Below are positions 23,491 to 31,905 of a stretch of DNA of 47,821 nt, in pieces (positions within the stretch are counted from its first letter, which is position 1; each line of letters begins with the position of its first letter). The notes beneath the pieces are model-generated. The model had not been told where the DNA came from, did no database searches, and saw only the letters and a program-made list of their open reading frames with translations. The stretch is taken from NCBI GenBank assembly GCA_021814005.1, contig JAKAJC010000002.1, positions 68,325 through 116,145 of the forward strand, written 5' to 3'. Source of the stretch: Microcaldota archaeon (GTDB lineage Archaea > Micrarchaeota > Micrarchaeia > Anstonellales > Anstonellaceae). The position numbers were made by a program, and so were the translations under genes.

Positions 23491-25050
23491 ATGTTTGCAA
23501 ACAAGAATTCAAACCAATTCAATGCAGCTTTCGCGGCCCGTCTGGCCGTGTCATTCATTTTCATGCTGCTGCTTCTTCCGCTCTCATTTGCCGACCTCTC
23601 GGTCTCCGATGTGTCCACCCTGCCGGCCATCATCCGCCCCGGAATGTCGGGCGTGGTGGTGATGACGGTTTCCAACACCGGAACCGGCGAAGCGCTCGGC
23701 GTGCTCATCGAGGGGCCGAGCGAGGCCGGCGCAATCAACGCCAAGGGCCAGGTTTATCTCGGCGATTTCAACACCAGTCTTTCCTCTTCAGTGACATTTC
23801 CGTTCAGCGTGCCGTCCACCACCGAGGCCGGCGTCTACACCATTTCTCTGAAAATCAGCTGGTCAAGCTCAAGCGGCGCGCGCTACAAATACGTCCGCCT
23901 GCCCCTTGTGGTGACAAATCCGGCCATTCTCTCGGCTGACGCTGGGCGCGAAGCCATTTCCACCACCGGCGACTTCAGCCTGCCGCTGCGCATTTCAAAC
24001 AGCGGGGGCGCGGCACGCTCGGTGCGCCTCTCCCTCAATTCAACCCAGTTTTTCCAGACAGGCTTCAACCCCCTCATAATCAGCGACTTGGACACCGGCT
24101 CAAGCCAGAACGCGACGCTGGGCGTAAGTCTTGCCTCCAACGTCACTTCGGGCGCCTACTCGGTTCCGATGATAGTCTATTATGAAGACGAGGCCGGCCA
24201 GCAGACTTCGGCCCTCGTCTCCCTGCGGCTTCTGGTGAAGCGGCAGAGCCCCCAATTCTCGGTCTCGCTGCTCAACACGGAAGGCCTCTCGCCCGGCCAG
24301 CAGCTGCAGGTCAGGCTCAACATCAAAAATTCCGGCGACGCGGCCGCCTACTCGGTGCGCCTGCGCCTCGGCAACGACTCGGTCCTCACTTCATTGGGCG
24401 CGTCCGACGCGCAGGTGGGCGACCTTGCGCCGGGGGAGAGCAAAACCATTGTGATGGAGTCGGGAGTGAATGATGTCACTCCGGGCTTCTACAATTCCGA
24501 TTTCCTGATTTCATACAAGGACGTGCACGGCGACGAGCAGGCGCAGGTTTCTGTTCCGGTCGGCCTCAGCGTGGAGAGCACGTCTGACATAAGCGTGTTC
24601 GTGACCGCCAAGCCCTCGCCTGTGGTGTCGGGCGACATGCACACCCTCTCGGTGACAGTGTCCAACACCGGCTCGGCCAAAATAAAGGCGGTGGCGATTA
24701 AGATGCAGCCCTCGTCAGTCTTCATCCTGCAGGAGGCTCAGGACCAGCAGTTTATCGGCGGCCTCAACGCGGACGATTTCTCGTCCGTGCAGTTCAAGGT
24801 GCAGGTGGCCGACGTGCCTGACGGCAAATATCCGGTTAACCTCACCCTCACATTCAAGGATGCCTACAACCGCGAGAGTCAGGTGAGCCAGAAGGTGGAG
24901 CTGAGCGTGATTTCCAAGGCCTCGGCCGCAAAGCTGAGCGGCAACGGCTCTGGCTCGCAAATCATTCTGCTGGCCGGAGCTGTCGTTGTAGTTGGCGGCG
25001 CATACCTGCTCTGGCGGCGCTCTCACGCCAAGAAAAAGCAGTCCGGCTAG
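23491..25050 (+). CDS. Anchored surface protein with CARDB-like repeats
   Basis: A 519-residue protein with an N-terminal signal peptide (hydrophobic LAVSFIFMLLLLPLSFA), about four Ig-like domains of roughly 110 residues, and a C-terminal membrane helix (QIILLAGAVVVVGGAYLLW) followed by a short basic tail. The repeats show the CARDB/S-layer-related pattern (VVVMTVSNTGTGEALGVLI, LPLRISNSGGAARSVRLSL, QVRLNIKNSGDAAAYSVRL, HTLSVTVSNTGSAKIKAVA). It lies between the ABC ATPase and permease genes, so it is probably the extracytoplasmic partner of the exporter, comparable to archaeal COG1361 proteins found beside ABC exporters. The true start at 23491 follows two in-frame non-ATG codons. Confidence 0.88.
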   Translation: MFANKNSNQFNAAFAARLAVSFIFMLLLLPLSFADLSVSDVSTLPAIIRPGMSGVVVMTVSNTGTGEALGVLIEGPSEAGAINAKGQVYLGDFNTSLSSSVTFPFSVPSTTEAGVYTISLKISWSSSSGARYKYVRLPLVVTNPAILSADAGREAISTTGDFSLPLRISNSGGAARSVRLSLNSTQFFQTGFNPLIISDLDTGSSQNATLGVSLASNVTSGAYSVPMIVYYEDEAGQQTSALVSLRLLVKRQSPQFSVSLLNTEGLSPGQQLQVRLNIKNSGDAAAYSVRLRLGNDSVLTSLGASDAQVGDLAPGESKTIVMESGVNDVTPGFYNSDFLISYKDVHGDEQAQVSVPVGLSVESTSDISVFVTAKPSPVVSGDMHTLSVTVSNTGSAKIKAVAIKMQPSSVFILQEAQDQQFIGGLNADDFSSVQFKVQVADVPDGKYPVNLTLTFKDAYNRESQVSQKVELSVISKASAAKLSGNGSGSQIILLAGAVVVVGGAYLLWRRSHAKKKQSG

Positions 25051-25111
25051 CGGGCCTGCAAGCGCGCCCATCATATTGCGGGGCTCATTCCCCGCATGAG
25101 GAGTCTTTCAT

Positions 25112-26329
25112 ATGGCGTCATGGGGCGACCTTCTGAATTACGCTTTCATCTCCCTGCGCCACCGCTCCCTGCGCTCCTACCTGACGGTGCTGGGCATCGT
25201 GATAGGCGTGGCGGCGGTTGTTTCACTTATTTCCATAAGCGACGGGCTGATGGCCAGCGTGGCAGAGCAGCTTGAGGCATTCGGCCCCAGAAACGCCGTG
25301 GTGACGCCCGGCGACATATCGGGCATGGCCATGAGCGGCGGGGGCTATGCCCCGCCCAGTCAGGGAAAACTTTTTGAAAAAGACCTTGAGCGGGTGCGAA
25401 GCATTCCCGGCACAATCTATGTGTCACGCACGCTTTCGGTGCGCATGCCCCTCGAATTCAAGGACGAGACAATAACGGCGACCGCCAACGGGATAGAGCC
25501 TGAGCCGTTTTTGAAAATGATGAAAATTTCTGTCTCGGAAGGGCGGTTTTTGGACGAGAACGACCACGGCACGGCGGTAATCGGCCGGAATTATGCAGAC
25601 AAGTCGATTTTCAAGCGCAATGCGATGTCGGTCGGCTCGGTCTTCTATCTGGGCGAGAACAAAAAGAAATTCCGCGTGGTCGGAATACTGGACTCGTCGA
25701 GTTCGGTTTCAAAATCCATGCTGGTCATCCCCTTTGACGACGCAAAAGAACTGGCCGGCGACACCATTATGGAAAACGAGCTTTCCTCCATCCGCTTTGC
25801 GGTTGCCGAAGGATACAATTTCGACGCAACCATAGACGATGTCACCTGGACTCTGGCCTCCTCGCGCAGCGTGAAAACAGACAAAAAGGATTTCTCCATC
25901 GTCACATCCGCGTTCATTTTGCAGCAGGTGGGGCAAATCATCGGCGTGCTCACGGCATTTTTGGGCTTTATCATCGCCGTGTCGGTTGTGGTCGGCGGGG
26001 TGGGCGTGGCCAACACAATGTACATGGCAGTGGTGGAAAAGACAAAGGAAATCGGCACCCTGCGCGCAATCGGGGCGTCGAGCCATGTGATTCTCATGCT
26101 CATTGTTTTGGAGAGCGCCATACTGGGCCTTGCCGGAGGGGCGATAGGCCTTTTCATAGGCTGGCTCATCTCGCTCATTGTCTCGTTCTTCGGCTTCAAG
26201 GCCGTAATTTCGGTATGGCTTGCATTCTCCGCCCTTTTGTTCAGCGTTCTGCTCGGGGTGGTGTTCGGATTTTTGCCTGCGCGAAAGGCGGCAAAGCTTT
26301 CGCCCGTGGTGGCGATGGGGCAGGGTTGA
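25112..26329 (+). CDS. ABC exporter permease, MacB/FtsX type
   Basis: A 405-residue membrane protein with the MacB layout: one membrane helix near the N-terminus (SYLTVLGIVIGVAAVVSLISI), a large external domain (about residues 50-265, including EGRFLDENDHGTAVIGRNYA and VVGILDSSSSVSKSMLV), and three C-terminal helices with the FtsX signature (MYMAVVEKTKEIGTLRAIGAS, then FLPARKAAKLSPVVAM). It is paired with a paralogous permease gene one base downstream, implying a heterodimer. The substrate is unknown; related exporters move lipids, lipoproteins or peptides, or act mechanically on surface proteins. Confidence 0.95.
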   Translation: MASWGDLLNYAFISLRHRSLRSYLTVLGIVIGVAAVVSLISISDGLMASVAEQLEAFGPRNAVVTPGDISGMAMSGGGYAPPSQGKLFEKDLERVRSIPGTIYVSRTLSVRMPLEFKDETITATANGIEPEPFLKMMKISVSEGRFLDENDHGTAVIGRNYADKSIFKRNAMSVGSVFYLGENKKKFRVVGILDSSSSVSKSMLVIPFDDAKELAGDTIMENELSSIRFAVAEGYNFDATIDDVTWTLASSRSVKTDKKDFSIVTSAFILQQVGQIIGVLTAFLGFIIAVSVVVGGVGVANTMYMAVVEKTKEIGTLRAIGASSHVILMLIVLESAILGLAGGAIGLFIGWLISLIVSFFGFKAVISVWLAFSALLFSVLLGVVFGFLPARKAAKLSPVVAMGQG

Positions 26330-26330
26330 C

Positions 26331-27557
26331 ATGGTTTCCTTTGTCGAGCTTGTGTGGTACTGCTACCGTTCCATCGCCTACCGCAAAATCCGCTCCTACC
26401 TCACAATTCTGGGCATCATCATCGGCGTGGCTGCCATCGTTTCCCTCATCTCGCTGAGCGAGGGCCTCGACTACATGATAAACGACATGATTTCGGCGTT
26501 CGGGGCAAGCAATGTCATGGTGATGCCCGGAAGCCTCTCAAGCATGTTCGGCGGCGGCAGCCCCGGCGCCAGCCCGCTCATAGGCAGGCTTTTCGAAAAA
26601 GACCTCAACACCATTTCGTCGGTTCCGGGAGTGGAAAAAATAACCGGCATACTGATGGGAGGCCAGCCGGTAAAATTCAGGGACGAGGAATTCACAATAA
26701 CGTTTATGGGCGCGCGCCTAAGCTCGCTTTTTGACATCTACGGCGGCTACTATGTTCTGCGGGAAGGGCGTTTCCCGACCGATTCCGACCGCGGCGTGGC
26801 GCTTTTGGGGGCCAGCGTGGCCGACGATGTTTTCGAGCGGCCAGTCTCGGTTGGCCAGTACCTCTATGTCGGCAAGGAGAAGCAGCCGTTTAGGGTAATC
26901 GGCATACTTGAGAAAAAAGGTTTCGGCGCGGAAGACAATGACAATTCGGTAATAATCAATTTTGACGACGCCAAGGAGCTGATGGCCGGCAAGATTGCAA
27001 AAAACGAAATCAACTACATCGTGTTCAGCGTTTCGGAAGGGGCCGATGTTCCATCAGTTGCCGGACGGGTGGAAACGCAGCTGGCGTCGGCCCATCATCT
27101 CAAAGTCGACGACAAGGATTTCAGCCTCCTGACCTCGGAATCCATGATGGAGCAGATAAACACCATAACGGGCCTTGTCTCAATCTTTCTCATATTCATC
27201 TCCTCAATCTCGCTTGTTGTCGGCGGAGTGGGGGTGATGAACACGATGTACATGTCTGTCATGGAGCGCACGCACGAAATCGGCACGCTCAAGGCAATCG
27301 GCGCCTCCAATGGCGTCGTGCTCGCCCTCTTTATTGTGGAAAGCGGCATCTTAGGGCTTTTCGGCGGATTTATCGGGCTTTTCATTGCCTGGCTTCTCAC
27401 CGTTGTCATCAGCCTCTTCGGCTTTCATGTTGTGGTGAGCCTTCCGCTGGCCTTGTTCGCGCTCGGATTCAGCTTTTCAATCGGCGTGCTTTCCGGCGTG
27501 CTTCCGGCGCGGCGCGCGGCAAACCTTGACCCGATCGAGGCACTGAGATACGAGTAA
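26331..27557 (+). CDS. ABC exporter permease, MacB/FtsX type, second subunit
   Basis: A 408-residue paralogue of the preceding permease with the same topology: N-terminal helix (RSYLTILGIIIGVAAIVSLIS), external domain (about 50-270) and three C-terminal helices with the signature MNTMYMSVMERTHEIGTLKA and PARRAANLDPIEALRYE. The ATG at 26331 follows the previous stop by one base; a longer upstream frame runs inside the first permease gene. Two distinct permeases in tandem after one ATPase indicate an obligate heterodimeric membrane part. Confidence 0.95.
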   Translation: MVSFVELVWYCYRSIAYRKIRSYLTILGIIIGVAAIVSLISLSEGLDYMINDMISAFGASNVMVMPGSLSSMFGGGSPGASPLIGRLFEKDLNTISSVPGVEKITGILMGGQPVKFRDEEFTITFMGARLSSLFDIYGGYYVLREGRFPTDSDRGVALLGASVADDVFERPVSVGQYLYVGKEKQPFRVIGILEKKGFGAEDNDNSVIINFDDAKELMAGKIAKNEINYIVFSVSEGADVPSVAGRVETQLASAHHLKVDDKDFSLLTSESMMEQINTITGLVSIFLIFISSISLVVGGVGVMNTMYMSVMERTHEIGTLKAIGASNGVVLALFIVESGILGLFGGFIGLFIAWLLTVVISLFGFHVVVSLPLALFALGFSFSIGVLSGVLPARRAANLDPIEALRYE

Positions 27558-27597
27558 GAAGAATTAGAGAATAAGATAATTCAGCGCGCCTGTTTTG

Positions 27598-28113
27598 TCA
27601 ACGCGCCTGTTTTATTTCCTTAAGCAATTCCCGCGCCTCTTTCTGTTTTTTCTCGTCAATTTCCACCCACACCATGCCCGCATTCGGCTGGCCGTAGAGA
27701 AGCACGCTGCCGATGCGCGCATAAGCCATGACAACAAGGCTGGCCAAATCGTCCTCCCCGTTTATTTCAACCCAGCCGCTGCCGATGCCAAGGCAGTCGC
27801 GCACGCTGTCCTCCATCAGGGCATTGACCGTTCCGGGGGCGTTGAATGCGCGCACCGCGCCGCCCTCGCGCCTTGCGGCCGCCTCAAGCTTCTTTTTCCA
27901 TTCGGGCGGCACCTCTTTTCTCTGGCAAAGCAAATCGAATATCCCGATGTCGGGCGTCAGGCCGGCGTCAAGCAGATGCATTATGGTCTGGTCGCCCACC
28001 GCGGCAAGAAGGGAAGGGCGCGCCGAGCGAATCCGGCCCGCCACATCATTGAAGTCCAGCACCTCGCCGAACGGCTTTGCGAGGCGTGCACGTAATGTTT
28101 CGTTCATTGGCAT
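27598..28113 (-). CDS. GTP-dependent dephospho-CoA kinase
   Basis: A 171-residue enzyme of the archaeal DUF359 family that phosphorylates dephospho-CoA with GTP, the last step of coenzyme A synthesis in archaea that lack bacterial CoaE. Visible family features are LAKPFGEVL, VGDQTIMHLLDAGLTPDIGIFD, FNAPGTVNALMEDSV and the acidic EINGEDDLASLVVMAYA. Three in-frame ATGs (28119, 28113, 28107) are possible; 28113 is preferred because the TATA box at 28138-28143, shared with argS, is about 27 bases away on both sides. The standard length is 170-180 residues. Confidence 0.92.
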   Translation of the reverse strand: MPMNETLRARLAKPFGEVLDFNDVAGRIRSARPSLLAAVGDQTIMHLLDAGLTPDIGIFDLLCQRKEVPPEWKKKLEAAARREGGAVRAFNAPGTVNALMEDSVRDCLGIGSGWVEINGEDDLASLVVMAYARIGSVLLYGQPNAGMVWVEIDEKKQKEARELLKEIKQAR

Positions 28114-28137
28114 GGGCATGTCTATCCACCGAACGGA

Positions 28138-28143
28138 TTTAAA
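28138..28143. promoter_or_regulatory. Shared bidirectional TATA box
   Basis: TTTAAA, a perfect palindrome, is centred 27 bases from the plus-strand argS ATG at 28167 and 27-28 from the minus-strand ATG at 28113. One element appears to serve both genes, each as a leaderless transcript. Confidence 0.6.
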
Positions 28144-28166
28144 CCAAAGCCCGCCTAAGCCCGAGC

Positions 28167-30173
28167 ATGAAGAAATCATCTGCGGCCACGCCGCCCCGCA
28201 CTCCGGCCAAAAAATCATCAAAAAAGAAAACAGCCAAAACATCCACAGTCAAATCTTCGCCGTCCGCCCGCAAATCTTCCCCCGTACCTCAGGTGCATTC
28301 TATCGACTGGAAAGCCGAGCTGGCAGCAGCTCTTTCATCAGCAGCCGGCGTGCCGGTTGAGCAGGCTGCCGGCAGCCTCATGCCGCCCTCCACCCCCGTG
28401 GCCGACTGGTGCTCCAATCTCGCGTTTTCGGTCGCAAAAGAAAAGAAAACAAATCCGGCCAAACTCTCTGCAGAGTGGGCCTCCTCTCCAAACGCGAAGT
28501 GGCCCTCTTTTATTTCAAAAGTCGAGGCAGTCGGACCCTATCTCAATTTCCATTTCGCCTCCTCATTCTGGACAGCCCTCCTCTCGCAGGCCGTTTCCAG
28601 CCCCTCATGGGGCAAGGGCGAGCCAAAGGCAGCCAAAGTACTTGTCGAATTCCCCTCTGTAAATCCAAACAAGCCGTGGCATGTCGGCCATTTGCGCAAC
28701 GCTCTCTTGGGAGATTCAATTGCGCGCCTTCTGGGCGCGTCGGGCCGCACTGCCGAGCGCATGGACTATATCGACGATTTGGGTTTGCAGGTTGCCCAGT
28801 CTGTTTGGGGAAAGCAGAAACTTGCAGGAGTTCAACCTCCAGCAGGCTCGCCATTCGCAACGAAGCTCGACCACCAGTTGGGCTGGCAGTATGTTGAAGT
28901 TGCCAAGAAGCTGGCCGACCCTCAAGTCGAAGAAGAGGTGCGCTCTCTTCTCAAGCAGGTGGAGGAAGGCCACGAGCCAATTGCCTCGTCCGCCCGCGCG
29001 CTCGTCGAGTCATGCGTGAAAGCCCAATACCAAACAGCTTTCTCTTTCGGCATCTACCATGACGCGCTCATCTTCGAATCGGATGTCATTCGTACCATAT
29101 TCAAAGAGGGCCTGAATAAAATCATCTCATCGGGCATGGCCGTGAAAGAGACTGAAGGAAAAAATGCCGGCTGCCTTGTGGTGCGCTTGGCCGACCAGCC
29201 GGAATTCGCTGGCATGGAGAATGCAGACAAAATCCTCGTCCGCTCAGACGGCACCGCCACCTACACCGGCAAGGATGTGGCATTCCAATTGTGGAAATTC
29301 GGCCTGCTGCAAGACAAATTTGTCTATTCTCCTTTCATGGTTCAGCCTAACGGGCAGACCGCCTACAAAAGCTCGCGCTCAGGCGACCCGTTCCCGTTTG
29401 CCCGTGCGCAGGCGGTGGTCAATGTCATCGGCGCAGAGCAGGCATACCCACAGAAGGTCATCGCGGCCGTCATGCGCAAGATAGGCTACAAAACGCAGGC
29501 CGCCGCATGCATACATCTGGCCCACGAGCTCGTTGTTCTGCCCGAAGGAAGATTTTCCGGAAGGGCGGGCACATGGATGTCTGGAGAAAAGGGCGGCCCC
29601 GGCTTTACAGCCGACGAGCTGCTTCATGAGATGAAACAGCTTGCCATTGAAAAAATAACAGCGGAAAATTACTCTGCCGAAGAAAAGCAAATCATCGCAA
29701 ACGGCGTCGCAGTTGCATCGATTCGCTTCTGGTTTTTGCGCCCCTCAGCAATGCAGAAAATCACGTTTGACTACGAGAAAGCTCTTTCATTTTCCGGCGA
29801 TTCCGGCCCCTACATCCAGTATGCCTATGCGCGCGCCGGAAGAATAATGGAAAAAGCCGAAGAGGCGGGAATAGCGGCCAAACTGCCTCCCGCAGATTAT
29901 GTTTTCAACGAGAAAGAAATCGCCCTCTTGCGCCTCCTGCTGCGCTGGCCCTCGGCAGTAGAGCACGCGGCCTCCAAATATCAGGTGCACCCGATTGCCG
30001 ACTATGCGCTTGACGCCGCCGGCAAATTCAACGAATTTTACACCACAACTCCGGTGCTGGGCGAGAAGGCGGGCGGGCATTCATCGTCGCGCCTGATGAT
30101 GGTTGCGGCGTCGCGCGCGCTTTTGGGCCAGAGCATGGACATTCTCGGCCTGCCGCGGCTTGAGAAGATGTAA
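28167..30173 (+). CDS. argS: Arginyl-tRNA synthetase with Lys-rich N-terminal tail
   Basis: Charges tRNA-Arg with arginine. The 668 residues consist of a 45-residue Lys/Ser/Pro/Thr-rich tail, the N-terminal additional domain, and the class I catalytic core with the HIGH-type motif as HVGH (NPNKPWHVGHLRNALLGD). The second signature loop is degenerate (SGRAGTWMSGEKGG in place of KMSKS), as often seen in ArgRS. The C-terminal DALR domain includes GPYIQYAYARAGRIME. The tail is real if the leaderless start at 28167 is right: the TATA box sits 27 bases upstream. It may bind RNA non-specifically. Confidence 0.97.
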   Translation: MKKSSAATPPRTPAKKSSKKKTAKTSTVKSSPSARKSSPVPQVHSIDWKAELAAALSSAAGVPVEQAAGSLMPPSTPVADWCSNLAFSVAKEKKTNPAKLSAEWASSPNAKWPSFISKVEAVGPYLNFHFASSFWTALLSQAVSSPSWGKGEPKAAKVLVEFPSVNPNKPWHVGHLRNALLGDSIARLLGASGRTAERMDYIDDLGLQVAQSVWGKQKLAGVQPPAGSPFATKLDHQLGWQYVEVAKKLADPQVEEEVRSLLKQVEEGHEPIASSARALVESCVKAQYQTAFSFGIYHDALIFESDVIRTIFKEGLNKIISSGMAVKETEGKNAGCLVVRLADQPEFAGMENADKILVRSDGTATYTGKDVAFQLWKFGLLQDKFVYSPFMVQPNGQTAYKSSRSGDPFPFARAQAVVNVIGAEQAYPQKVIAAVMRKIGYKTQAAACIHLAHELVVLPEGRFSGRAGTWMSGEKGGPGFTADELLHEMKQLAIEKITAENYSAEEKQIIANGVAVASIRFWFLRPSAMQKITFDYEKALSFSGDSGPYIQYAYARAGRIMEKAEEAGIAAKLPPADYVFNEKEIALLRLLLRWPSAVEHAASKYQVHPIADYALDAAGKFNEFYTTTPVLGEKAGGHSSSRLMMVAASRALLGQSMDILGLPRLEKM

Positions 30174-30243
30174 AAACATTGTAACCGCGCGCACCCAAAG
30201 CCTTGATAAAGCCAGCCTTCCTTTTTTCAATGGGGCGATTTTC

Positions 30244-31323
30244 ATGCAATTGGCAAAAGCTGTAACCATCGAGGCAAACGAGCCGCTCTCAAAAGCCGTT
30301 TCCCTTATCGAAAAGAACGGCGTGGGCGTGCTGGTCTTTGAAGGCTCAAAATACCTCGGCGTAATCGAGGAGCGGACCATCCGCCTGGGGGCCGACAATC
30401 CGCGCACCACCCTGTGCCGCTCGGCAGCCGTGAAAACCCCGATTCTTCTGCCCTCGGCATCGGCATCGGACGCATGCGGGGCATTCTTCACCGGCCGCTT
30501 CAAGACACTGCCTGTCATGGAGGGCTCCAAGCTTCTCGGCTCGGTCACGCGCTGGGAAGTGCTTGCCGCAATGCGCGAGGACGGCCTGTTCAGCGGCCAC
30601 TCCGTGCGCTCGCACATGACAAGCCCCATTCTTACCGTCGACGCGCAGGCTCCGGTTTCTCTGGCTGACGCCATGATGAAGCAGGCGCACGTGCGCCGCC
30701 TCGCGGTGCTCTCAAACGGCCATCTGGTCGGCCTTGTCTCCATATTCGACCTTCTCAAGGCCAAATCGGGGCCGAAGCAGCGCAGGCCCCAGATGCGCAC
30801 GGGCGCGCGCGGCGAGCTGAATTCGTCGGTGTCCTCTTTCATGAAGGTGGAAGTCGAGACAATTCCGCCCGAAGCCAGCCTGCTGCAGGCGGCCGAGAAG
30901 ATGCTGGACACTCAGGTGCCGGCCCTCATAGTTGTCGACGGCCAGAGGCCTGTTGGCATAATCAGCGCTAAAGACATATTCGAATCCGCCCTCTACCACG
31001 AGGACGAGCGCAACGTGCTGGTGTCAGGGCTTTCGGCTCTCGACAGAGAGGCTGCAGATGCAGTGGTGGACGACGGCCGCAAGATGCTGGGCAAAATCGG
31101 CCACAGCCTGCCTGTCGAGGCGCTCACCTTCCATGTCAAGAAAACCGGCAAGGAATATTTTGTGTCAGGCCACATCCGCGGCCCCGTCGCGCAGCTGAGG
31201 GCGTCGGCGTCTGATTACGACCTCATGGGCGCTGTCAGCATGGTGCTGGACGAGCTGCGCACGCAGGCGCTCAAGCACAAGCACAGCGGAATAGAGAGGC
31301 GCAAAAACAAGCGGCTCGGATAA
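30244..31323 (+). CDS. Four CBS domains fused to a ribosome-hibernation (HPF/S30AE)-like domain
   Basis: A 359-residue soluble protein. Two Bateman modules are visible: CBS pair 1 (about residues 1-105, KAVSLIEKNGVGVLVFEGSK; GRFKTLPVMEGSKLLGSVTR) and CBS pair 2 (about 120-255, MTSPILTVDAQAPVSLAD; MLDTQVPALIVVDGQRPVGII). CBS pairs usually bind adenosine nucleotides. The last 100 residues align by eye with HPF/RaiA proteins: an alpha helix (DREAADAVVDDGRKMLGKI), a beta strand LTFHVKKTGKEYFVSGHI, then ASDYDLMGAVSMVLDELRTQ and ALKHKHSG, like the YAAIDGLIDKLARQLTKHK end of bacterial HPF. This suggests nucleotide-controlled ribosome silencing. A GGGGCGAT-like ribosome site precedes the start. Confidence 0.8.
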   Translation: MQLAKAVTIEANEPLSKAVSLIEKNGVGVLVFEGSKYLGVIEERTIRLGADNPRTTLCRSAAVKTPILLPSASASDACGAFFTGRFKTLPVMEGSKLLGSVTRWEVLAAMREDGLFSGHSVRSHMTSPILTVDAQAPVSLADAMMKQAHVRRLAVLSNGHLVGLVSIFDLLKAKSGPKQRRPQMRTGARGELNSSVSSFMKVEVETIPPEASLLQAAEKMLDTQVPALIVVDGQRPVGIISAKDIFESALYHEDERNVLVSGLSALDREAADAVVDDGRKMLGKIGHSLPVEALTFHVKKTGKEYFVSGHIRGPVAQLRASASDYDLMGAVSMVLDELRTQALKHKHSGIERRKNKRLG

Positions 31324-31418
31324 ATAAACAAAAGTCAATTTCTTCTTTTTCTTTTCTCTTTGGCCAGCTGGCGCGCCCAGCGGATATGTTTTTAATCTCC
31401 CCTTCCCCATCGCCGTTT

Positions 31419-31847
31419 ATGCGCACACGCGGTCAGGCCTCATCCGAGTTTCTCATGGTATTGGCCCTAATCTCGGCCGCCATCCTGCCCCTTCTTCTCA
31501 TGCTTGCCTGGAATTCGCGCGCCTCGCCCGAGCAGCTCTCGGTGGGCGTTGCCACCTTCTCCGCCTCGCGCCTTGCCGCGGCAGTCAACGCCGTCGGCTC
31601 ACTCGGCCCCGGCGCGGCACTGCGCACCCAAATAGTGCTGCCGCGCACGCTTTATGCCAGCGCGTCGGGGCGCGAAATAGTCATAGATTTGAACACTTCA
31701 TATGGCGAGGTGGCGCTGGTTCAGCCCACGCGCTTCAACATCTCCTCCGTAGGCTTCGAGCGCATCAATCGGGAAGGCACATATATCATTGATGTGCGCG
31801 CGCCAAACAGCACCGACTCGCCAAACGTGACACTGACGCTGCCTTGA
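31419..31847 (+). CDS. Class III signal peptide (pilin-like) protein
   Basis: A 142-residue protein starting MRTRGQASSEFLMVLALISA, a textbook class III signal peptide (Q-A-S-S-E then hydrophobic helix). The mature part is beta-rich without Cys (IVLPRTLYASASGREIVID; FNISSVGFERINREGTYIID) and has several sequons near the end. The ATG at 31419 is supported by TTTTTAAT, about 27 bases upstream (31389-31396). It stands alone, 13 kb from the main pilin-like cluster. Confidence 0.82.
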   Translation: MRTRGQASSEFLMVLALISAAILPLLLMLAWNSRASPEQLSVGVATFSASRLAAAVNAVGSLGPGAALRTQIVLPRTLYASASGREIVIDLNTSYGEVALVQPTRFNISSVGFERINREGTYIIDVRAPNSTDSPNVTLTLP

Positions 31848-31905
31848 GCATCGTTTGTCATGAGCAATAGGCCTCTTTTTTAAATGTGTTCAGATAAATA
31901 ATTTC

